From Nitrososphaerales archaeon (GTDB lineage: Archaea > Thermoproteota > Nitrososphaeria > Nitrososphaerales > Nitrososphaeraceae), in NCBI GenBank assembly GCA_029237515.1, contig JARBAV010000414.1, positions 1 to 9,375 of the forward strand: a stretch of DNA of 9,375 nucleotides. Reading direction: 5' to 3'. The translations under genes were made by a program, and so were the position numbers. Below, piece after piece: positions 6,224 through 9,375 of the stretch (position 1 is the stretch's first letter; each line of letters starts with the position of its first letter). Under the pieces are notes generated by a model. It was not told the origin of the DNA and ran no database searches. It worked only from the letters and a program-made list of their open reading frames with translations.

Positions 6224-6807
6224 CTCTTCATCATTTTCATAAAATTTAAGAGAATTTGAGGACCCTGTGTTGTCATTACCGATTCCGGGTGAAATTGTAC
6301 CCCTTCAACTAAATACTTCTTGTGTTTCACTGCCATTATCTCATGGTCGTCATTGGAAACTGCAGTAATTCTTAGGCAATCTGGGATCCTAGTAGGGTCA
6401 GCGACTAGTGAGTGATATCGTGTCGCTACAAATGGGTTATCAAGATTGGTGAACAAATCACTAGAAGAGTACTTTATCTCGCTTACCTTTCCGTGTCTGA
6501 TTTCCCTAGCATTTATAATTCTTCCACCAAATGTGCTGACAATGCCTTGATGTCCCAGACAAATTCCTAATATAGGAAACGAAGGACCGAGCTCACTGAT
6601 AATACCACCGCATACTCCAAAGTCCCGCCTTTTTGTAGGAGTTCCTGGACCAGGAGAGATCACGATTCCATCCGGATTCATTCTCTTAATATCTCTAACA
6701 GATTTTTCATCATTTCTTATTACGGTCGGCCTATATCCAAGCTTGCCAATCAGTTGGGCTATGTTGAAAACAAAAGAGTCATAGTTGTCAATGATAAGGA
6801 TTTTCAA
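6220..6807 (-). CDS. trpG: Anthranilate synthase component II (glutamine amidotransferase)
   Basis: TrpG releases ammonia from glutamine and passes it to TrpE, which makes anthranilate from chorismate. The 195-residue protein is a complete class I amidotransferase: IIDNYDSFVFNIAQ (5-18), SPGPGTP (51-57), nucleophile C83 in GICLGHQ, and H173 and E175 in QFHPES. The start is TTG at 6807, fixed by an ideal Shine-Dalgarno sequence 9 bases upstream and by the family's usual N-terminus directly after it. It is the first gene of a trpG-trpD pair. No trpE is adjacent, so its partner is encoded elsewhere. Because TrpG and PabA are nearly indistinguishable by sequence, it might also serve 4-amino-4-deoxychorismate synthesis; the trpD neighbour favours TrpG. 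Confidence 0.92.
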   Translation of the reverse strand: MKILIIDNYDSFVFNIAQLIGKLGYRPTVIRNDEKSVRDIKRMNPDGIVISPGPGTPTKRRDFGVCGGIISELGPSFPILGICLGHQGIVSTFGGRIINAREIRHGKVSEIKYSSSDLFTNLDNPFVATRYHSLVADPTRIPDCLRITAVSNDDHEIMAVKHKKYLVEGVQFHPESVMTTQGPQILLNFMKMMKR

Positions 6808-6815
6808 ATTGAAAT

Positions 6816-6825
6816 ATCACCTCCT
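6816..6825 (-). promoter_or_regulatory. Strong Shine-Dalgarno site of trpG
   Basis: The minus strand reads AGGAGGTGAT, a near-perfect match to the anti-Shine-Dalgarno tail of archaeal 16S rRNA, with 9 bases between GGAGGTGA and the TTG start. It decides the start codon and shows that trpG mRNA has a leader, unlike the apparently leaderless genes around it. Confidence 0.85.
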
Positions 6826-6862
6826 TGTGAAATCTGTGCAGTTCATTTGTAGCTGAAGCCGG

Positions 6863-6879
6863 ACGTGAATCCATCACGT
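6863..6879. promoter_or_regulatory. Dyad in the trpGD leader/promoter region
   Basis: ACGTGA and TCACGT are perfect 6-base arms around a 5-base spacer. If transcription starts about 26 bases past the TATA-like box at 6909-6916, near 6886, the dyad begins within the first ten or so bases of the trpGD mRNA. It could be a repressor operator or an RNA hairpin. Its role is inferred from position only. Confidence 0.4.
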
Positions 6880-6908
6880 ATGTATGTATCTATCCTTTTT
6901 CTTCAACC

Positions 6909-6916
6909 TATAAAAA
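6909..6916 (-). promoter_or_regulatory. Candidate TATA box of trpGD
   Basis: The minus strand reads TTTTTATA. Transcription would start near 6886 and give a leader of about 80 bases before the TTG, consistent with the Shine-Dalgarno-dependent start. Confidence 0.4.
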
Positions 6917-6961
6917 TCTAATTGATTTTTTAACAACCTTTCCCTTATAGTTCAACTACAG

Positions 6962-6970
6962 TATATAAAA
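6962..6970 (+). promoter_or_regulatory. TATA box of the GAPDH gene
   Basis: TATATAAAA is a near-consensus archaeal TATA box. Its centre predicts a transcription start near 6992. The mRNA would then start at the in-frame GTG codons at 6991/6994, or have a leader of about 10 bases before the ATG at 7003. Confidence 0.65.
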
Positions 6971-7002
6971 GCAAACATTCTGCTTATTCTGTGGTGAAGC
7001 AG

Positions 7003-8037
7003 ATGGTTAAGGTGTTCATTAATGGATACGGGAACATAGGGAGGAGACTCGCTTCTGCCCTAACAAAGGATAAAGAAATTAGTTTGCTAGGAATCGCCAA
7101 ATATACCATAGATGAGGAGAAATTAAAAGAACTCAAAAATAGGTTTGATGTCTACGTCCCTGAAAACCTGGTTCATAAATACAAGAACTCGGTATCTGGC
7201 TCCATAAGGGAAGCTGTCTCTGAAAGCGATCTAGTGCTAGACGCCGGTAAAGAGGGCGACGGATACAGTAATAAGATTAAACTCTACAAACCTATGGGGA
7301 AACCTGCTATCTTCCAAGGAGGAGAAGAAAGACATGGTGGTAAAGCGGTCGCAGAAATGATCCATAATTCCAGAGTAAATTATCATGACGCCTCAGGAAA
7401 ACAATACATAATCCAAGGTAGCTGTAACGTATCTGGAATGGGCAAAATCATGCAGCCGCTGATTGAAAAGTTTGGAGATGAAATCCAACGTTTTGATGTC
7501 ACGTTGGTTAGAAGGTGGGCAGATCTAGAAGATTCCAAGGAAGTAAAGGATTCTATCCAATGGGATAAGAATCCTCATCATCAAGAGGATGTGAAGGATT
7601 TTATTCCTCATGCCAAACTTTACGTGGAGGCTTTTAAAGTGCCCTCTAGAATGATGCACCTTCACCAGATGGTTGTCCGATTCCATTCAAAAGCACCCTC
7701 CAAGGACCAAATTCTAGATGTGTTTACTAAAGAATTCGCTGTAGCCATTTTAAATTCTGCTAAGGGAACTGCAGATGTTAGGATGAAAGCAATCGAGCTC
7801 GGATTTGAACATGGTGACACGAATATGGTACACATTCATCAAGATATATTGCGCGTCCAGGGCGAAACTCTTAAGATTGTATATTCAGACGATCAGACAG
7901 GTCTAGTTATCCCAGAGAATCATCTTCTTCTTCAGTCAATGATTATGCGAAGGCCTAGGTCAGAAGCAATAAGAAAAACCGACGGATTGTTTCGAATAAG
8001 CGAAAAGAAACGAATCTTGGAAAAGGAATTTGGCTAA
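7003..8037 (+). CDS. gap: Archaeal (class II) glyceraldehyde-3-phosphate dehydrogenase
   Basis: The enzyme interconverts glyceraldehyde-3-phosphate and 1,3-bisphosphoglycerate with NAD(P). In an autotrophic archaeon it works mainly in gluconeogenesis, downstream of the CO2-fixation cycle. From the ATG at 7003 it has 344 residues. It shows the N-terminal dinucleotide-binding VFINGYGNIGRRLA (4-17), IFQGGEER (103-110) and the catalytic cysteine C141 in GSCNVSGMGK. The family usually has a CNTTGL-R-like segment there, so the sequence after the cysteine is a variant. MVKVF-NGYG is the standard archaeal start, so I chose 7003. The frame extends to GTG at 6991 (four more residues), and the TATA box would suit a leaderless start there. 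A seven-T run follows the stop. The gene is divergent from trpGD and appears monocistronic. Confidence 0.94.
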   Translation: MVKVFINGYGNIGRRLASALTKDKEISLLGIAKYTIDEEKLKELKNRFDVYVPENLVHKYKNSVSGSIREAVSESDLVLDAGKEGDGYSNKIKLYKPMGKPAIFQGGEERHGGKAVAEMIHNSRVNYHDASGKQYIIQGSCNVSGMGKIMQPLIEKFGDEIQRFDVTLVRRWADLEDSKEVKDSIQWDKNPHHQEDVKDFIPHAKLYVEAFKVPSRMMHLHQMVVRFHSKAPSKDQILDVFTKEFAVAILNSAKGTADVRMKAIELGFEHGDTNMVHIHQDILRVQGETLKIVYSDDQTGLVIPENHLLLQSMIMRRPRSEAIRKTDGLFRISEKKRILEKEFG

Positions 8038-8052
8038 ACTTCTGAAAATAGC

Positions 8053-8059
8053 TTTTTTT
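8053..8059 (+). terminator. T-run downstream of gap
   Basis: Seven consecutive T start 15 bases after the GAPDH stop codon, typical of archaeal oligo-T termination. No strong hairpin precedes it. Confidence 0.45.
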
Positions 8060-8177
8060 ATTCTTAGTTTCAATATTTAATATTATTCTGGACCTTATAT
8101 CACTAGTTTGCGAATATTGTTGAGCTTGGGTTGCCGAATTGTATCTTTGTGTGACCAAACAACATTTGAATAAGTGC

Positions 8178-8183
8178 AAAAAA
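8178..8183 (-). terminator. T-run downstream of map
   Basis: The minus-strand transcript of the methionine aminopeptidase gene meets six T about 45 bases after its stop codon. With the T-run after gap on the other strand, this closes the convergent interval between the two genes. Confidence 0.35.
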
Positions 8184-8228
8184 TCTTCAGAATGTGAGTG
8201 GTCTATCTTTGATCATCACCCGATAGTA

Positions 8229-9125
8229 CTAACGAGTAATAATGTCCACATGATCAATTTTCGGTATTATTGTGTGCTCAGACTGAGTCACAATCTGGCC
8301 TTGAGTCTCTACCAAGATAGGGTAGGTATGGACATTTTTCTTTGCGATAAGGATATTTATTGACCTTTGCACCTCAGAGGCTTCGTAACTATCCATTAGC
8401 CATCTAGCCGCGAATGGTAACGTCTTGTAAGTATTCCAAATTGCTTCCAAAATACTATCAGCTTTCTTGTCTTTAGAAGGTTTCCTAGATCTAATAGCAA
8501 AGATGTTCCTTGTTTTCCCCTCGAACACTACTCCGTGGCCGTTCTTTGTGGTCACAAAGGGTTCAATTGCATAAGCTTGGTTTTCTGATAACCCGAATGA
8601 GGGTCCTATGGTTCGTATATTTGGTATCGATTTCCCTGCGTGAATAGTATATTGTTCCAGGGAATGACCACTCAGGTTCTGGATGGGTTTGAAACCAAAT
8701 TTTGAAATCGTACTTTCGATAACCTTTCCTATCTCGCTTACTCGGGCGTTAGCGGTGGCATATCTAACCGCTTCGGCCAATGCTGCCTCGGACGCTCTCA
8801 CTAAGGCATCATACTTCGCATCGTAGCACACCGTTACAGCTGTATCAGCTATATATCCATCAATCTGTACGCCTATGTCAATCTTTAGTACGTCACCGTC
8901 CTTAACCTCTGTTTCATCATATGGCTCGGCAGTATAGTGTGCAGCAACGTCGTTTAGACTAACATTGACAGGAAAGGCCGGTAGTCCTCCAAGTAGCTTT
9001 ATCTTATTTTCCAAGGTATTGCAGATGTCTAGAAGTCTTCTTCCGACATAATTGGTGTTTCTTGCGGTCTCCCTAACTTCCGACGCGATTTTACCTGCCT
9101 TCTGGTAACACTGCAGATAGTCCAT
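8229..9125 (-). CDS. map: Methionine aminopeptidase, type II
   Basis: This cytosolic metalloenzyme removes the initiator methionine from new proteins. From the ATG at 9125 it has 298 residues, the usual archaeal length. The five metal ligands are visible at D83 (KIDIG), D94 (IADTA), H154 (LSGHSLE), E188 (AIEPF) and E283 (TQSEHT), with the substrate-pocket histidines at H63 and H162 (IHAGKSIPN). The numbers sit close to those of the Pyrococcus furiosus enzyme. The region between E188 and E283 has the type II insert. The frame extends to an ATG at 9149 (eight more residues), but that would put the start against the TATA box; the 9125 start places the box at -26 to -35. The gene is convergent with gap and divergent from tRNA-Pro. 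Confidence 0.94.
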   Translation of the reverse strand: MDYLQCYQKAGKIASEVRETARNTNYVGRRLLDICNTLENKIKLLGGLPAFPVNVSLNDVAAHYTAEPYDETEVKDGDVLKIDIGVQIDGYIADTAVTVCYDAKYDALVRASEAALAEAVRYATANARVSEIGKVIESTISKFGFKPIQNLSGHSLEQYTIHAGKSIPNIRTIGPSFGLSENQAYAIEPFVTTKNGHGVVFEGKTRNIFAIRSRKPSKDKKADSILEAIWNTYKTLPFAARWLMDSYEASEVQRSINILIAKKNVHTYPILVETQGQIVTQSEHTIIPKIDHVDIITR

Positions 9126-9150
9126 GGCACTGGAGAACCTGTTTATCATG

Positions 9151-9160
9151 ATATATATAG
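9151..9160. promoter_or_regulatory. Symmetric TATA box, possibly shared by map and tRNA-Pro
   Basis: ATATATATAG reads as a TATA box on both strands. On the minus strand it is 26-35 bases before the map ATG at 9125. On the plus strand it predicts a start near 9182, about 14 bases before the mature 5' end of tRNA-Pro, a normal short pre-tRNA leader. No other TATA-like element lies between the two genes. Confidence 0.55.
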
Positions 9161-9195
9161 AGCTACTGTCTCAAAAAAAAGAAACTGAATTGACC

Positions 9196-9269
9196 GGGGT
9201 CGTTGTCTAGCTTGGTATGATGCCAGCCTTGGGCGCTGGAGGCCGCCGGTTCAAATCCGGCCGATCCCA
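9196..9269 (+). tRNA. tRNA-Pro (anticodon UGG)
   Basis: The complete cloverleaf can be folded by eye. The acceptor GGGGTCG pairs with CGATCCC (one G-U) and is followed by discriminator A. The D arm is GTC/GAT with GG in the loop. The anticodon stem CCAGC/GCTGG has loop CTTGGGC, giving anticodon TGG with G37, which reads proline CCN codons. The T arm GCCGG-TTCAAAT-CCGGC is perfect. The variable loop has 5 bases. There is no intron, and CCA is not encoded. I see no gene in the roughly 100 bases that follow to the window end. Confidence 0.95.
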
Positions 9270-9375
9270 TGGTTATTGAATACCTAATGGTAAAGACGGC
9301 TTCCTTTGAAATAGCCACAGCATGTTGCAGATATCCTAATAAGGTATAGCCGGTAAAGTGTAGCGTGAAATCGAT

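Noticed and set aside
9169..9375. Long open minus-strand frame across tRNA-Pro to the window edge
   Set aside because: It is antisense to a perfect tRNA and stops before the map promoter. Open frames opposite tRNAs are common by chance.
1..9375. Mobile element, CRISPR, toxin-antitoxin or defence system
   Set aside because: No transposase, integrase, regularly spaced repeat array, terminal inverted repeat or known defence gene was found. The recognised genes are housekeeping.

Overview
The window looks like a chromosomal segment of an ammonia-oxidising-type archaeon (Nitrososphaeria/Thaumarchaeota). The main reason is a full-length 4-hydroxybutyryl-CoA dehydratase, a key enzyme of the 3-hydroxypropionate/4-hydroxybutyrate CO2-fixation cycle. 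It sits among an archaeal-type (class II) GAPDH, a type II methionine aminopeptidase, an archaeal/eukaryal-style MTA phosphorylase, TTG start codons, and archaeal TATA boxes placed about 22-35 bases before start codons, as expected for leaderless mRNAs. Base composition is moderately AT-rich. No transposase, integrase, CRISPR array, toxin-antitoxin pair or phage gene was seen. Species cannot be named from this sequence alone.

Layout from left to right. At 1-682 (+) there are two overlapping genes of unknown function; the first is cut by the window edge. At 679-2022 (-) lies a two-gene adenine-salvage operon, apt then mtnP: MtnP frees adenine from methylthioadenosine and Apt recycles it to AMP. 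At 2023-2456 a long AT-rich regulatory interval separates this operon from the divergent 4-hydroxybutyryl-CoA dehydratase gene (2457-3980, +). It holds an 18-base perfect palindrome, two short dyads and a TATA box. At 3981-4668 there is a gene-poor stretch of nearly 700 bases. At 4669-4929 (+) is a small zinc-ribbon protein with a lysine-rich, histone-H1-like tail. At 5141-6807 (-) are trpG and trpD, overlapping by 4 bases, without trpE or other trp genes beside them. At 6808-7002 is a divergent promoter region, and at 7003-8037 (+) the archaeal GAPDH. At 8229-9125 (-) is methionine aminopeptidase, divergent from tRNA-Pro(UGG) at 9196-9269 (+); the two appear to share one symmetric TATA box.

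Together the genes are housekeeping: carbon fixation, gluconeogenesis, purine/methylthioadenosine salvage, tryptophan synthesis, protein N-terminal processing and translation. I found no convincing new multi-gene system. The points most worth a second look are regulatory: paired dyads at the CO2-fixation gene promoter, a trp leader with the window's one strong Shine-Dalgarno sequence plus a dyad, a shared bidirectional TATA box, and start-site corrections for apt and map.
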